Source: Nocardioides marinisabuli (GTDB taxonomy: Bacteria; Actinomycetota; Actinomycetes; Propionibacteriales; Nocardioidaceae). From it: a stretch of 64,000 nucleotides of DNA. The notes beneath the pieces were generated by a model. It did no database searches, was not told the DNA's origin, and saw nothing but the letters and a program-made list of their open reading frames with translations. The translations under genes and the position numbers were made by a program. Below are positions 15,117-24,177 of this stretch, piece after piece; position 1 is the first letter of the stretch; each line of letters begins with the position of its first letter. Location: the NCBI RefSeq assembly GCF_013466785.1, contig NZ_CP059163.1, forward strand, positions 62,001-126,000. Direction: 5' to 3'.

Positions 15117-15169
15117 CCACGCATCCTCGCACTGGCCCCGGCCCGGTCCGGAGGAGGTGCGGTCGAGGC

Positions 15170-15916
15170 CTACGACGTCGTCCGCTCCCGCGCCGCGTCG
15201 TAGAGGTACGACTCCCCGCCGTCGCGCGCCAGCGCCCGCCCGACCAGGATCACCGCGGCCTGGCGCAGCCCGGCCTCCTCGACCCGGTCGGCGATGTCGC
15301 CGATCGTGCCGCGCAGCAGCAGCTCGTCGGGCTGGCTGGCCCGGTGCACCACGACGACCGGGCAGTCGCTGCCGTAGTGCCCCTCGACCTCGGCCATCAG
15401 CTCGCGGGTGCGGGTGATCGCCAGGTGCAGCACCAGCGTGGCGCCGGTGGCGGCGTAGGCGGCCAGCGACTCGCCCTCGGGCATCGCGGTCGAGCGGGCC
15501 TGGGTGCGCGTCAGCACCACCGACTGCGCGACCAGCGGCACCGTCAGCTCGCGCCCAGCCAGCGCAGCCGCGGCGGCGTACGCCGGGACGCCGGGGGTGA
15601 CGTCCCACTCCACGCCGGCCGCGTCGAGACGCCGCGACTGCTCGGCCACCGCGGAGTAGAGCGACGGGTCGCCCGAGGTCAGGCGCACCACGTCGAGGCC
15701 GTCGCGGGTGGCGGCCACCATCTCGGCGACCATCGTGTCGAGGTCGAGGTGCTGGGTGTCGACCAGGCGCGCGCCGTCGCGGGCGTGGGAGAGCACGGCG
15801 GCGTCGAGGTAGGTGCCGGGGTAGAGCACCACGTCGGCCGCGCCGACCAGCGCCGCGGCGCGCAGGGTGATCAGGTCGGCGGCGCCGGGCCCGGCGCCCA
15901 CGAAGTGCACGGTCAC
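15170..15916 (-). CDS. cobM: Precorrin-4 C11-methyltransferase
   Basis: The 248-aa tetrapyrrole methylase has the N-terminal SAM motif VHFVGAGPGAADLIT, the loop RLTSGDPSLYSA and the TPGVPAYAAAAA region; length matches the family. It methylates precorrin-4 at C11 to give precorrin-5. Start GTG 15916 overlaps the cobL stop by 4 bp (GTGA), so cobL-cobM are one translationally coupled unit, transcribed toward the accessory island. AGGAG lies about 8 nt before the start. Confidence 0.95.
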   Translation of the reverse strand: MTVHFVGAGPGAADLITLRAAALVGAADVVLYPGTYLDAAVLSHARDGARLVDTQHLDLDTMVAEMVAATRDGLDVVRLTSGDPSLYSAVAEQSRRLDAAGVEWDVTPGVPAYAAAAALAGRELTVPLVAQSVVLTRTQARSTAMPEGESLAAYAATGATLVLHLAITRTRELMAEVEGHYGSDCPVVVVHRASQPDELLLRGTIGDIADRVEEAGLRQAAVILVGRALARDGGESYLYDAARERTTS

Positions 15917-17157
15917 GATGGCTCCTGGCTGGTCGGGAGGGGCTTGGTCCACGCCCACTGGGTCACGGCCCGGGCGGGGGTCCAACCGGTGAACGAGCCG
16001 AGCGCAGCGGCGTGCTCGACCGAGGTGCGGGTCAGCTCACCGCCGTGCGCGGCGTACGCCGCCGCGAGCACCTGCTCGCTCTCGAGCGTCACGCCGTGCA
16101 CCACCAGCCGCCCACCCGGGCGCAGCCGGTCGCGGCACAGGTCGAGCAGGCCGCGCGCGGTGGCGCCGCCACCGACGAAGACCGCGTGCGGGTCGGGGAG
16201 GTCGGCCAGCGCGTCGGGGGCCCGCCCCGGCACCACCTCGAGCCCGGGGACGCCCAGCCGCGCGGCGTTGCGCACCACCCGCTCGGCACGGGTGCCGTCG
16301 GCCTCGACCGCGAACGTGCGGCAGGTGGGGTGGGCGCGCATCCACTCGATGCCCACCGAGCCCGCGCCCGCACCGACGTCCCACAGCAGCTGGCCGGGCT
16401 GGGGCGCCAGCCGCGCCAGGGCGGCCGCCCGCAGGTCGCGCTTGGTGAGCTGGCCGTCGTGCTCGAAGGCATCGTCGGGCAGCCCCGTGGCCCACGAGCC
16501 GACCACGGGCCCGCGCAGGTCGAGGGCGACGACGTTGAGGGCCGGGACGTCCGGCGGATCGGCGGCCCAGGCCCCGACGGTGGCGTCGACCCGCGCCTCA
16601 CGCTCGCCGCCGAGGTGGCTCAGCACGCTGATCCCCGAGCCGGCGTACCCCCGCTCGACCAGCAGCCGCGCCAGCACCGACGGCGTGGTGGCGTCGGAGG
16701 AGAGCACCAGCAGCCGGCGGCCGGGCGCGAGCTCGCGCAGGACGGTCTCGGGCCGGCGGCCCACCACGGAGACGACCTCGACCGTCTCGGCCGGCCACCG
16801 CATCCGGGCCCGCGCCAGCGCCACCGACGACACGGCCGGGTGCACCTCGACCGCCTCGGCGCCGAGCAGGCCGACCAGGGTGCCGGCGATGCCGGAGACG
16901 AACGGGTCGCCGGAGGCCAGCGCGACGACGCGGCGCCCGTCGTGCTGCCACAGCAGCGCGGGCAGCCCGTCGCGCAGCGGCGAGGGCCAGGCCACCCGCA
17001 GCTGGTCGACGTCGGTGGGCAGCATCGCCAGGTGGCGCTGCCCGCCCAGCACCACGTCGGCCTCCAGCACGGTGCGGCGCTGCGGCTCGGGGAGCCCCTC
17101 CCAGCCGTCGTCGCCGACGCCGATCACGACGACGGTGGACGGGCTGGGTGGACTCAC
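15913..17157 (-). CDS. cobL: Precorrin-6B C5,15-methyltransferase (decarboxylating), CbiE-CbiT fusion
   Basis: The roughly 414-aa protein has an N-terminal CbiE-type methylase domain (about 1-205; VVVIGVGDDGWEGL, VVALASGDPFVSGI) and a C-terminal CbiT-type class I SAM methyltransferase (about 215-410; LLWDVGAGAGSVGIEWMR, LRPGGRLVVHGV). It performs two methylations at C5 and C15 plus decarboxylation of the C12 acetate, giving precorrin-8X for CobH. I chose GTG 17157; the frame stays open to 17217, but that extension runs into the intergenic region with the opposing riboswitch. It is divergent from the riboswitch-controlled chlID operon. Confidence 0.93.
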   Translation of the reverse strand: MSPPSPSTVVVIGVGDDGWEGLPEPQRRTVLEADVVLGGQRHLAMLPTDVDQLRVAWPSPLRDGLPALLWQHDGRRVVALASGDPFVSGIAGTLVGLLGAEAVEVHPAVSSVALARARMRWPAETVEVVSVVGRRPETVLRELAPGRRLLVLSSDATTPSVLARLLVERGYAGSGISVLSHLGGEREARVDATVGAWAADPPDVPALNVVALDLRGPVVGSWATGLPDDAFEHDGQLTKRDLRAAALARLAPQPGQLLWDVGAGAGSVGIEWMRAHPTCRTFAVEADGTRAERVVRNAARLGVPGLEVVPGRAPDALADLPDPHAVFVGGGATARGLLDLCRDRLRPGGRLVVHGVTLESEQVLAAAYAAHGGELTRTSVEHAAALGSFTGWTPARAVTQWAWTKPLPTSQEPS

Positions 17158-17194
17158 GGGCGCTGACGCTATCGTGACGCCGAAGCCACGAGGT

Positions 17195-17335
17195 GCCCCG
17201 AGGCCCGGTCGAGACAAGCCGACGCGGAGGGGAGAATCTGGGAAGCCGGTGAAAGTCCGGCACAGGCCCGCTGCGGTGACCTGGAGGGTGCGAGAGCACC
17301 GGTCCAGGAAGTCCGAAGACCGGCCTCGAGGCGCC
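17195..17335 (+). promoter_or_regulatory. Cobalamin riboswitch upstream of chlID-bluB-cobO-cobB-cobC-cobT-cobS
   Basis: Conserved blocks appear in order: GGGAAGCCGGTGAAAGTCCG (17240-17259), the B12-box-type CCCGCTGCGGTGA (17267-17279) and the closing AGTCCGAAGACCGGCC (17310-17325). The downstream start codon is about 30-40 nt away, close enough for control of translation initiation. Boundaries are approximate. Confidence 0.92.
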
Positions 17336-17365
17336 TATCCGATGGCGGACGAGCGGGAGCCTCCC

Positions 17366-19417
17366 ATGCCACAGCAGTACCCCTTCTGCGCCGTTGTCGG
17401 CGCTGACGACCCCGACGGTCCCTTCGGCGAGATGGCCCTCGCCCTCCTCCTCACCACGATCTCCCCCGAGGTCGGCGGCGTGCTGGTGCGCGGCGAGAAG
17501 GGCACCGCCAAGTCCACGATCGTGCGGGCGCTGGCCGAGGTGCTGCCCCGCATCGACGTCGTCGCCGGCGACCGCTTCTCCAGCGACCCGCGCGACGACA
17601 CCCACCTCTCCCCCGACGGCCCCTTCGCCGCCGACGCGCCCGTCGAGTCGCGCCCGGTGCGCCTGGTCGAGCTGCCGGTCGGCGCCACCGAGGACCGGGT
17701 GCTCGGCTCGCTGCACCTCGAGCGCGCCCTCTCCGAGGGCCGCACGGAGTACGAGCCCGGCCTGCTGGCCCGCGCCCACCGCGGCCTGCTGTACGTCGAT
17801 GAGGTCAACCTCCTGCACGACCACCTCGTCGACGTGCTCCTCGACGCCGCCGCGATGGGGCGCGCCACCGTGGAGCGCGACGGCGTCTCGCTGACCCACG
17901 CCGCGCGCTTCGTGCTGGTCGGGACGATGAACCCCGAGGAGGGCGAGCTGCGCCCGCAGCTGCTCGACCGCTTCGGGCTCAGCGTCGAGGTCGCCGCGCC
18001 CCGCGACCCGGCCGTGCGCGCCGAGGTGGTGCGGCGCCGGATGGCCTTCGACGCCGACCCGGCCGGGTTCACCACGTCGTACGCCGCCGCCCAGGCCGCG
18101 CTGACCGAGCGGGTGCGCACCGCCCAGGAGCTGGTGGCCCACGTCGAGCTCACCGACGCCGGGCTGCTGAAGATCGCCGAGGTCTGCGCCGCCTTCGACG
18201 TCGACGGGCTGCGCGCCGACATCGTCACCGCCCGCACCGCCGTCGCGCACGCCGCCTGGCAGGGCCGCGACCGGGTCGTCCTCGACGACATCCGCGCCGC
18301 GGCCCGCCTGGCGCTGCCGCACCGGCGCCGCCGCAACCCCTTCGACGCGCCCGGCATGGACGACGACCTGCTCGACCAGGTGCTCGGCGACGACCTCCCC
18401 GAGCCGCCCGAGCCGCCCGAGCCCGAGCCGGACCCCGACGGCCCCGGCGACCCCGGCGACCCCGACAGCCCCGACAGCCCCGGCGGCCCCGACGGCCCCG
18501 ACGGCCCCGACGGCCCCGACGGGACGTCATCCGCTGGGGACGAGGGGACGTCCCGCCCGGATGACGTCCCGCAGGACCCCGCGCCCAAGGGCGACTCCCA
18601 GGCCGGCGCCGGCTCCACCGTGGCCTCGGGCCAGCCCTACCGCACGCGCCTGCTCACCGCCCGCGGCACCGGGGCGGGCGAGGCCGGGCGTCGCAGCCGG
18701 GCCACGACCGAGCGCGGGCGCCGGGTCGGCTCCTCGACCACCGGCAGCGGGTCGGTGCACCTGCTGGAGACCCTGCGCGCCGCCGCGCCCCACCAGGCGG
18801 CCCGGGGCCGCGACGGCGGCCGGCTGCTGCTGCGCCCGCCCGACCTGCGCTTCGCGACGCGGGAGGGCAAGGAGTCCAACCTGGTGCTCTTCTGCGTCGA
18901 CGCGTCGGGCTCGATGGCCGCGCGCCGCCGGATGGAGGAGGTCAAGACAGCGATCCTCTCGCTGCTCCTCGACGCCTACCGCCGCCGCGACAAGGTGGGG
19001 CTGGTGACCTTCCGTGGTGCCGCCGCCGAGCTGGCGCTGCCGCCCACGCACTCCGTCGACGTCGCCGCCCGGCGCCTGGAGGAGCTGCCCGCCGGCGGGC
19101 GGACCCCGCTGGCCGAGGGACTCCTCGAGGCCGGCCGGGTGCTCGCCGTCGAGCGGCTGCGCGACCCGCGGCGCAGGCCGCTGCTCGTGGTGGTCACCGA
19201 CGGCCGCGCCACCAGCGGCCCCGACGCGGTCGACCGCTCGCGCCGGGCCGCCGACCTGCTCGCCGCCCAGGGGCTCTCGAGCGTGGTCGTCGACTGCGAG
19301 AGCGGGGCGATGCGCCTGGGCCTGGCGGGCGTGCTGGCCGGCCACCTGGGTGCCGAGCACCTGCCGGTGGGCGAGGTGAGCGCCGAGGCGCTCGCCGACG
19401 TCGCGCGCGCCGCGTGA
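17366..19417 (+). CDS. Fused ChlI-ChlD type chelatase subunit (cobaltochelatase AAA+/VWA partner of CobN)
   Basis: The 683-aa protein has an AAA+ domain (about 1-325; Walker A GEKGTAKST, Walker B LLYVDEVNLL) and an acidic linker of repeated PDGP/GDP units (about 345-410). It ends with a VWA integrin-I-like domain (about 500-680) carrying the MIDAS motif CVDASGSMA. This matches the I+D fusions paired with CobN in actinobacteria, such as M. tuberculosis Rv2850c. They supply ATPase drive for Co2+ insertion into hydrogenobyrinate diamide. Start ATG 17366 has GGGAG 6 nt upstream; ATG 17342 is an in-frame alternative. The first gene after a B12 riboswitch, it overlaps bluB (TGATG). A magnesium-chelatase role is unlikely because no bacteriochlorophyll genes are present. 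Confidence 0.9.
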   Translation: MPQQYPFCAVVGADDPDGPFGEMALALLLTTISPEVGGVLVRGEKGTAKSTIVRALAEVLPRIDVVAGDRFSSDPRDDTHLSPDGPFAADAPVESRPVRLVELPVGATEDRVLGSLHLERALSEGRTEYEPGLLARAHRGLLYVDEVNLLHDHLVDVLLDAAAMGRATVERDGVSLTHAARFVLVGTMNPEEGELRPQLLDRFGLSVEVAAPRDPAVRAEVVRRRMAFDADPAGFTTSYAAAQAALTERVRTAQELVAHVELTDAGLLKIAEVCAAFDVDGLRADIVTARTAVAHAAWQGRDRVVLDDIRAAARLALPHRRRRNPFDAPGMDDDLLDQVLGDDLPEPPEPPEPEPDPDGPGDPGDPDSPDSPGGPDGPDGPDGPDGTSSAGDEGTSRPDDVPQDPAPKGDSQAGAGSTVASGQPYRTRLLTARGTGAGEAGRRSRATTERGRRVGSSTTGSGSVHLLETLRAAAPHQAARGRDGGRLLLRPPDLRFATREGKESNLVLFCVDASGSMAARRRMEEVKTAILSLLLDAYRRRDKVGLVTFRGAAAELALPPTHSVDVAARRLEELPAGGRTPLAEGLLEAGRVLAVERLRDPRRRPLLVVVTDGRATSGPDAVDRSRRAADLLAAQGLSSVVVDCESGAMRLGLAGVLAGHLGAEHLPVGEVSAEALADVARAA

Positions 19418-20061
19418 TGGCGGCGCCCGAGCCCTCCCCGATGTCGCTCTACGAGGCGATCGAGCGACGCCGCGACGTGCGGGCCGAGTTCACCGGGGAG
19501 CCGCCCGACGACGAGGCGCTGACCCGCGTGCTGGGCGCCGCGCACCGCGCCCCCAGCGTCGGGATGAGCCAGCCCTGGGACTTCGTCGTGGTCCGCGACC
19601 CCGCCACCCGCGAGCGCTTCGCGGCCCACGTCGCCGACGAGCGGGCGTCGTACGCCGCCGGGCTTGACGACAAGCGCGCCGCGACCTTCGCCGGGATCAA
19701 GGTCGAGGGCATCCGCGAGGCCGGCCTCGGCGTGGTCGTCACCCACGACCCCGACCGCGGCGGGCCACAGGTGCTCGGCCGGGCCACCATCGACGACACC
19801 GGCCTCTACTCGACCTGCCTGGCCGTCCAGAACCTCTGGCTGGCCGCCACCGCCGAGGGGCTGGGCGTCGGCTGGGTCTCCTTCTACCGCGAGCAGCACC
19901 TGCGCGACCTGCTGGGCATCCCGCCCCGGGTGCGCCCGGTCGCCTGGCTCTGCGTCGGCCGCGTCAGCGGCCTGCACGACGTCCCCGACCTCGAACGCCA
20001 CCGGTGGCGCAGCCGCCGCCCGCTGGCCGAGGCCGTCCACCACGAGAGATACCGGAGCTAG
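19417..20061 (+). CDS. bluB: 5,6-dimethylbenzimidazole synthase (BluB)
   Basis: The 214-aa nitroreductase-fold flavoprotein shows BluB-type motifs: IERRRDVRAEF, APSVGMSQPW, FVVVRDPATR, and LGVGWVSFYREQHL near the C-terminus. BluB breaks down reduced FMN with O2 to make the lower ligand DMB. Its place between the chelatase and cobO, and ahead of cobT (which activates DMB), fits. The start ATG 19417 shares a base with the chelatase stop. Confidence 0.92.
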   Translation: MAAPEPSPMSLYEAIERRRDVRAEFTGEPPDDEALTRVLGAAHRAPSVGMSQPWDFVVVRDPATRERFAAHVADERASYAAGLDDKRAATFAGIKVEGIREAGLGVVVTHDPDRGGPQVLGRATIDDTGLYSTCLAVQNLWLAATAEGLGVGWVSFYREQHLRDLLGIPPRVRPVAWLCVGRVSGLHDVPDLERHRWRSRRPLAEAVHHERYRS

Positions 20062-20063
20062 AC

Positions 20064-20678
20064 ATGCCGCAGGGCCGACCCACGACCGTCCCCGACGACG
20101 GGCTCACCACCGCGCAGCGCCGCTCGCTGCCGCTGCTGATGGTGCACACCGGCGACGGCAAGGGGAAGTCGACCGCAGCGTTCGGCGTCGCGCTGCGCGC
20201 CTGGAACCAGGGCTGGGACGTCGGCGTCTTCCAGTTCGTGAAGTCCGCCAAGTGGCGCATCGGCGAGCAGACCGTCCTCGAGCGCCTCGGCGAGCTGCAC
20301 GAGCAGACCGGCGAGGGCGGGCCGGTGACCTGGCACAAGATGGGCGCCGGCTGGTCGTGGAGCCGCAAGGAGGGCTCGACCGAGGACCACGCCGCCGACG
20401 CCGCCGAGGGCTGGGCCGAGGTGAAGCGGGCGATCGCCGAGGAGCGCCACGACCTCTACGTGCTCGACGAGTTCACCTACCCGATGGAGTGGGGCTGGGT
20501 CGACGTCGACGACGTCGTGTCCACGCTGCGCGACCGCCCCGGGCGCCAGTACGTCGTGGTGACCGGGCGCCGCGCGCACCCGGCGCTGGTCGAGGCCGCC
20601 GACCTGGTCACCGAGATGACGAAGGTCAAGCACCAGATGGACCGCGGCCAGAAGGGCCAGCGGGGCATCGAGTGGTGA
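20064..20678 (+). CDS. cobO: Cob(I)yrinic acid a,c-diamide adenosyltransferase (CobA/CobO/BtuR type)
   Basis: The 204-aa P-loop enzyme has VHTGDGKGKSTAAFG near residue 30, followed by VGVFQFVKS, ITDEF-like LYVLDEFTYP and VVTGRRAHPALVEAADLVTEM, all family hallmarks. It transfers the 5'-deoxyadenosyl group from ATP to the cobalt of the corrin. It starts 2 bp after bluB and its stop overlaps the cobB GTG start (GTGA). Confidence 0.95.
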   Translation: MPQGRPTTVPDDGLTTAQRRSLPLLMVHTGDGKGKSTAAFGVALRAWNQGWDVGVFQFVKSAKWRIGEQTVLERLGELHEQTGEGGPVTWHKMGAGWSWSRKEGSTEDHAADAAEGWAEVKRAIAEERHDLYVLDEFTYPMEWGWVDVDDVVSTLRDRPGRQYVVVTGRRAHPALVEAADLVTEMTKVKHQMDRGQKGQRGIEW

Positions 20679-22045
20679 ACGAGCCCGCCTCCTCGCGCCT
20701 CCCCCGCGTCGTGGTCGCCGCCCCCGCCACCGGGGCCGGCAAGACCACGGTCGCGACCGGGCTGATGGCCGCGCTGGCCCGGGCCGGTCACGAGGTCTCG
20801 GGCCACAAGGTCGGCCCCGACTACATCGACCCCGGCTACCACGCGCTGGCCTGCGGGCGGCCCGGCCGCAACCTCGACCCGCACCTGGTCGGCGAGGACC
20901 TGCTCGCGCCGCTGCTGCTGCACGGCGCCCGGGGCGCCGACGTGGCGGTGGTCGAGGGCGTGATGGGCCTGTACGACGGCCGGGTCGGCACCGACGGCTT
21001 CGCCTCCACCGCGCACGTCGCGGGGCTGACCCGCTCCCCCATCGTGCTCGTGGTCGACATCTCGCGCTCCTCGCGCTCGATCGGGGCGGTGGTGCACGGG
21101 ATGGCGACCTACGACCCGGGCGTGCAGGTGGCCGGGGTCGTCCTCAACAAGGCCGGCTCCCCGCGGCACGCCCGCGAGGTGGTCGACTCGATCGCGCCGA
21201 CCGGCATCCCGGTGCTCGGCACCATCGGCCGCGACCAGGCCGTCGAGGCGCCCTCGCGCCACCTCGGGCTGGTGCCGGCGGCCGAGCGGGGCCTGGCCGC
21301 CGAGTCGCTGGACCGCCTGGCCGCCCAGGTGGCCGAGCAGGTCGACCTCGAGGCGGTGCTCGCGATCGCGCGCAGCGCCCCCGACCTCGCGGCCGCGCCC
21401 TGGGACCCCGCCGCGCAGGTCCGGCCCCCCGCGGGCGCCACACCCACCGGTCGACCGGTCGTGGCCGTGGCCGGCGGGCGCTCGTTCACCTTCCGCTACA
21501 CCGAGACCGACGAGCTGCTGCGCGCCGGCGGCTGCGAGGTGGTCACCTTCGACCCCGCCACCGACACCGCGCTGCCGGACGGCACCCGCGGCCTCTACCT
21601 GGGCGGCGGCTTCCCCGAGGTGCACGCCACCGCCCTGGGTGACAACGCCGCCCTGCGCGCCGAGGTCGCGGCCGCCGTGGCCGCCGGGGTGCCGACGGTG
21701 GCGGAGTGCGCCGGGCTGCTCTACCTGTGCCAGAGCCTCGACGACGTCCCGATGGTCGGCGCGGTGCCGGCAGCCGCGTCGATGACCGAGCGGCTGACGC
21801 TGGCCTACCCCGAGATGACCGCCGCCTCCGACTCGCTGCTGACCCGCGCCGGCGAACGGGTCACCGGCCACGAGTTCCACCGCACCCACGTCGAGCCGGC
21901 CGCCGGGCCCGCGCCGGCGTGGAGCGGCGAGGGGCACACCGTCGGCTTCACCAGCGCCAGCCTGCACGCGGCGTACCTGCACGTGCACTGGGCCGGGCAC
22001 CCGCACCTCGCGCAGCGCTTCGTGGACGCGGTGCACCGTGGCTGA
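20675..22045 (+). CDS. cobB: Hydrogenobyrinate/cobyrinate a,c-diamide synthase
   Basis: The 456-aa enzyme has an N-terminal ATP-binding domain (APATGAGKTTVATGLM; KVGPDYIDPGYH) and a C-terminal class I glutamine amidotransferase-like domain whose catalytic Cys is in VAECAGLLYL, with GHEFHRTHVE near the end. It amidates the a and c side chains. Start GTG 20675 overlaps cobO; the 3' end overlaps cobC by 8 bp. Length is normal. Confidence 0.95.
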   Translation: MNEPASSRLPRVVVAAPATGAGKTTVATGLMAALARAGHEVSGHKVGPDYIDPGYHALACGRPGRNLDPHLVGEDLLAPLLLHGARGADVAVVEGVMGLYDGRVGTDGFASTAHVAGLTRSPIVLVVDISRSSRSIGAVVHGMATYDPGVQVAGVVLNKAGSPRHAREVVDSIAPTGIPVLGTIGRDQAVEAPSRHLGLVPAAERGLAAESLDRLAAQVAEQVDLEAVLAIARSAPDLAAAPWDPAAQVRPPAGATPTGRPVVAVAGGRSFTFRYTETDELLRAGGCEVVTFDPATDTALPDGTRGLYLGGGFPEVHATALGDNAALRAEVAAAVAAGVPTVAECAGLLYLCQSLDDVPMVGAVPAAASMTERLTLAYPEMTAASDSLLTRAGERVTGHEFHRTHVEPAAGPAPAWSGEGHTVGFTSASLHAAYLHVHWAGHPHLAQRFVDAVHRG

Positions 22046-23117
22046 GGCGCTGCCCACCGATCCGCTGCGCCACCACGGCGACGTGGAGGTGCGCGGCAGC
22101 GACCTGCTCGACCTGGCCGTCAACGTCTACCCCGGCCCGCGGCCGGGGTGGCTCGACGCCGCGCTGCGCGCCAGCCTCGACGACGTCGGTGCCTACCCCG
22201 ACCCGACGCGCGCCGAGCGGGCCGTCGCGGCCCGGCACGCCCGCCCGGCCTCAGAGGTGCTGGCCACCGCGGGCGCCGCCGAGGCGTTCTCGCTGGTGGC
22301 CCGGCTGCGGCCCTGGCGTCGCCCGGTGGTGGTGCACCCCCAGTTCACCGAGCCGCACGCGGCGCTCGAGCAGGCCGGCCACCGGGTCACGAGCGTGCTC
22401 ACCCGGGCCGCCGACGGATTCGCCCTCGACCCCGCAGCGGTGCCGGACGACGCCGACCTCGTCGTGGTCGGCAACCCCACCAACCCGACCGGGCGGCTGC
22501 ACCCGGTCGACGACCTGCTCGCCCTGCGGCGCCCGGGCCGGCTGGTGCTCGTCGACGAGGCGTTCATCGACACCGTGCCCGGCGAGGCCGGGACCCTGGC
22601 CGGGGCACCGGCGGAGGGCCTCGTGGTGCTGCGCAGCCTGACCAAGCACTGGTCGATCCCGGGCGTGCGGGCCGGGTACCTCCTCGGCACGCCCGACGTG
22701 GTGGCCGCGCTGCGCCGTGGGCAGGTGCCGTGGTCGGTCTCCACCACCGCCGCGGCCGCGATCGAGGCCTGCTGCACGCCGCTCGCGCTGGCCGAGGCGG
22801 AGCGTCGGGCCCGCACGATCGCGGGCTGGCGGACCCACCTGGTCGACTCGCTCACCGCCCTGGGCACCACCACCCTGCCCTCGCGGACGTCGTTCCTGCT
22901 CGCCCGGCTCGGCGAGGGCGGGCGCGAGCGGCTGCGCGCGCAGGGTGTCGCCGTACGCCGCTGCGACACCTTCCCCGGCCTCGACGCCGGGTGGGCGCGC
23001 GTCGCGGTGCGGCCCCCCGACGTCACCGACCGGCTCGTCGCCGCCCTGCGCGCCGGCCCCGCCGCTCCAGCCCCCGCTCCAGCCCCCGTCCAGCCCCGAG
23101 TCCAGGAGGACCCGTGA
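22038..23117 (+). CDS. cobC: Threonine-phosphate decarboxylase / CobC-like PLP aminotransferase
   Basis: This 359-aa fold-type I PLP enzyme related to HisC has a substrate-side NVYPGPRPGWL, the VVVGNPTNPTGRLHP motif, the cofactor Asp in VLVDEAF and the Schiff-base Lys in LRSLTKHWSIPG followed by RAGYLLG. In cobalamin synthesis this family makes (R)-1-aminopropan-2-ol phosphate for CobD. The C-terminus ends in an Ala/Pro repeat (APAPAPAPVQP) that is probably disordered. Start GTG 22038 overlaps cobB by 8 bp; the stop overlaps cobT. Confidence 0.9.
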   Translation: MAEALPTDPLRHHGDVEVRGSDLLDLAVNVYPGPRPGWLDAALRASLDDVGAYPDPTRAERAVAARHARPASEVLATAGAAEAFSLVARLRPWRRPVVVHPQFTEPHAALEQAGHRVTSVLTRAADGFALDPAAVPDDADLVVVGNPTNPTGRLHPVDDLLALRRPGRLVLVDEAFIDTVPGEAGTLAGAPAEGLVVLRSLTKHWSIPGVRAGYLLGTPDVVAALRRGQVPWSVSTTAAAAIEACCTPLALAEAERRARTIAGWRTHLVDSLTALGTTTLPSRTSFLLARLGEGGRERLRAQGVAVRRCDTFPGLDAGWARVAVRPPDVTDRLVAALRAGPAAPAPAPAPVQPRVQEDP

Positions 23118-24177
23118 CCGCTTCCCTGCCCGTCCCCGCGCCGCACGCCCCGAGCGCCCGGGCCGCCGCCGAGCGGCTGGCCGGGCTGGCCGTCCCGGCC
23201 GGTGCCCTGGGCCGCCTCGGCGAGCTCGGCACCTGGCTGAGCGCCGTGCAGGGCCAGGTGCCGCCGCGCCCGCTCGACGACGTGCGCCTGGTCATCTTCG
23301 CCGGCGACCACGGCGTCGCCCGGCACGGCGTCTCGGCGTACCCGCCCGAGATCACCGCCGCGATGGTGCGCACCTTCGTGGCCGGGCGCGCCGGCGTCAA
23401 CGCCCTGGCCGGCGCCCACGGGGTGCGGGTGCGGGTGCTCGACCTCGGCGTCGACGACGACCTCGACGGACTGCCCCCGGAGGTCGGCGAGCACAAGGTC
23501 CGCCGCGGCAGCGGCGCCATCCACCTCGAGGACGCCCTGACCGCCGCCGAGACCGCGCAGGCGCTGGCTGCGGGCCGGCGGGTGGCCGAGCGCGAGGTCG
23601 CCGACGGGGCGCAGCTGCTGCTCAGCGGCGACATGGGCATCGGCAACACCACCCCCGCCGCCGCGCTGGTGGCGGCCGGCCTGGGTCTCGGCGCGGGCGA
23701 CGTGGCCGAGGTCGCGGGCCGGGGCACCGGCGTCGACGACGCGGGCCTGGCCCGCAAGCGCGAGGTGCTGGGTGCCGCGCTCGAGCGGGCCGGGAGCGGG
23801 CCGCCGACCCGGTCGAGACGCTCACCGCGCTCGGCAGCGCCGACCTGGCCGCGAGCGTGGGCTACGTCGTGGGCGCCGCCGAGGCCGGGGTGCCCGTGCT
23901 GCTGGACGGGCTGATGTCGGTGGCCTGCGCGCTCACCGCCGAGCGGATCGCCCCCGGCACCGCCGCCTGGTGCGTCGCCGGGCACCGCTCCCCCGAGCCG
24001 GCCCAGACGCTGGCGCTGGCCCGCCTGGGGCTCGACCCGCTGCTCGACCTCGGGATGCGGCTGGGCGAGGGTAGCGGCGCGGTCGCGGCGGTGCCGCTGC
24101 TGCGCAGCGCGGTCGCGCTGCTCAACGACGTCGCCCTGCTGAGCGACCTGGGCGACCTGGTGCCCACGGATGCCTGA
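23114..24177 (+). CDS. cobT: Nicotinate-nucleotide:dimethylbenzimidazole phosphoribosyltransferase, frameshifted
   Basis: The N-terminal part (GTG 23114, strong AGGAGGA) encodes a typical CobT up to GVDDAGLARKREVLGAALERAG: FAGDHGVARHGVSAYP, LLSGDMGIGNTTPAAAL. Around 23790-23800 the homology moves to another frame (RAADPVETLTALGSADLAA, then LLDGLMSVACALTAERI, GHRSPEP, LGEGSGAVAAVPLL) and ends at 24177. One missing base in the GCCGGGAGCGGGCC tract would restore a normal protein of about 354 aa. Both halves are otherwise intact, so a sequencing error is as likely as a true mutation. CobT makes alpha-ribazole phosphate from DMB. The end overlaps cobS by 8 bp. Confidence 0.88.

Noticed and set aside
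15344..17365. Upstream extension of the chelatase reading frame
   Set aside because: It would cross cobM, cobL and the riboswitch; the AAA+ domain begins right after ATG 17366.
17366..19417. Magnesium chelatase for bacteriochlorophyll
   Set aside because: No bch genes; the setting behind a B12 riboswitch with cobN in the same locus supports a cobaltochelatase role.
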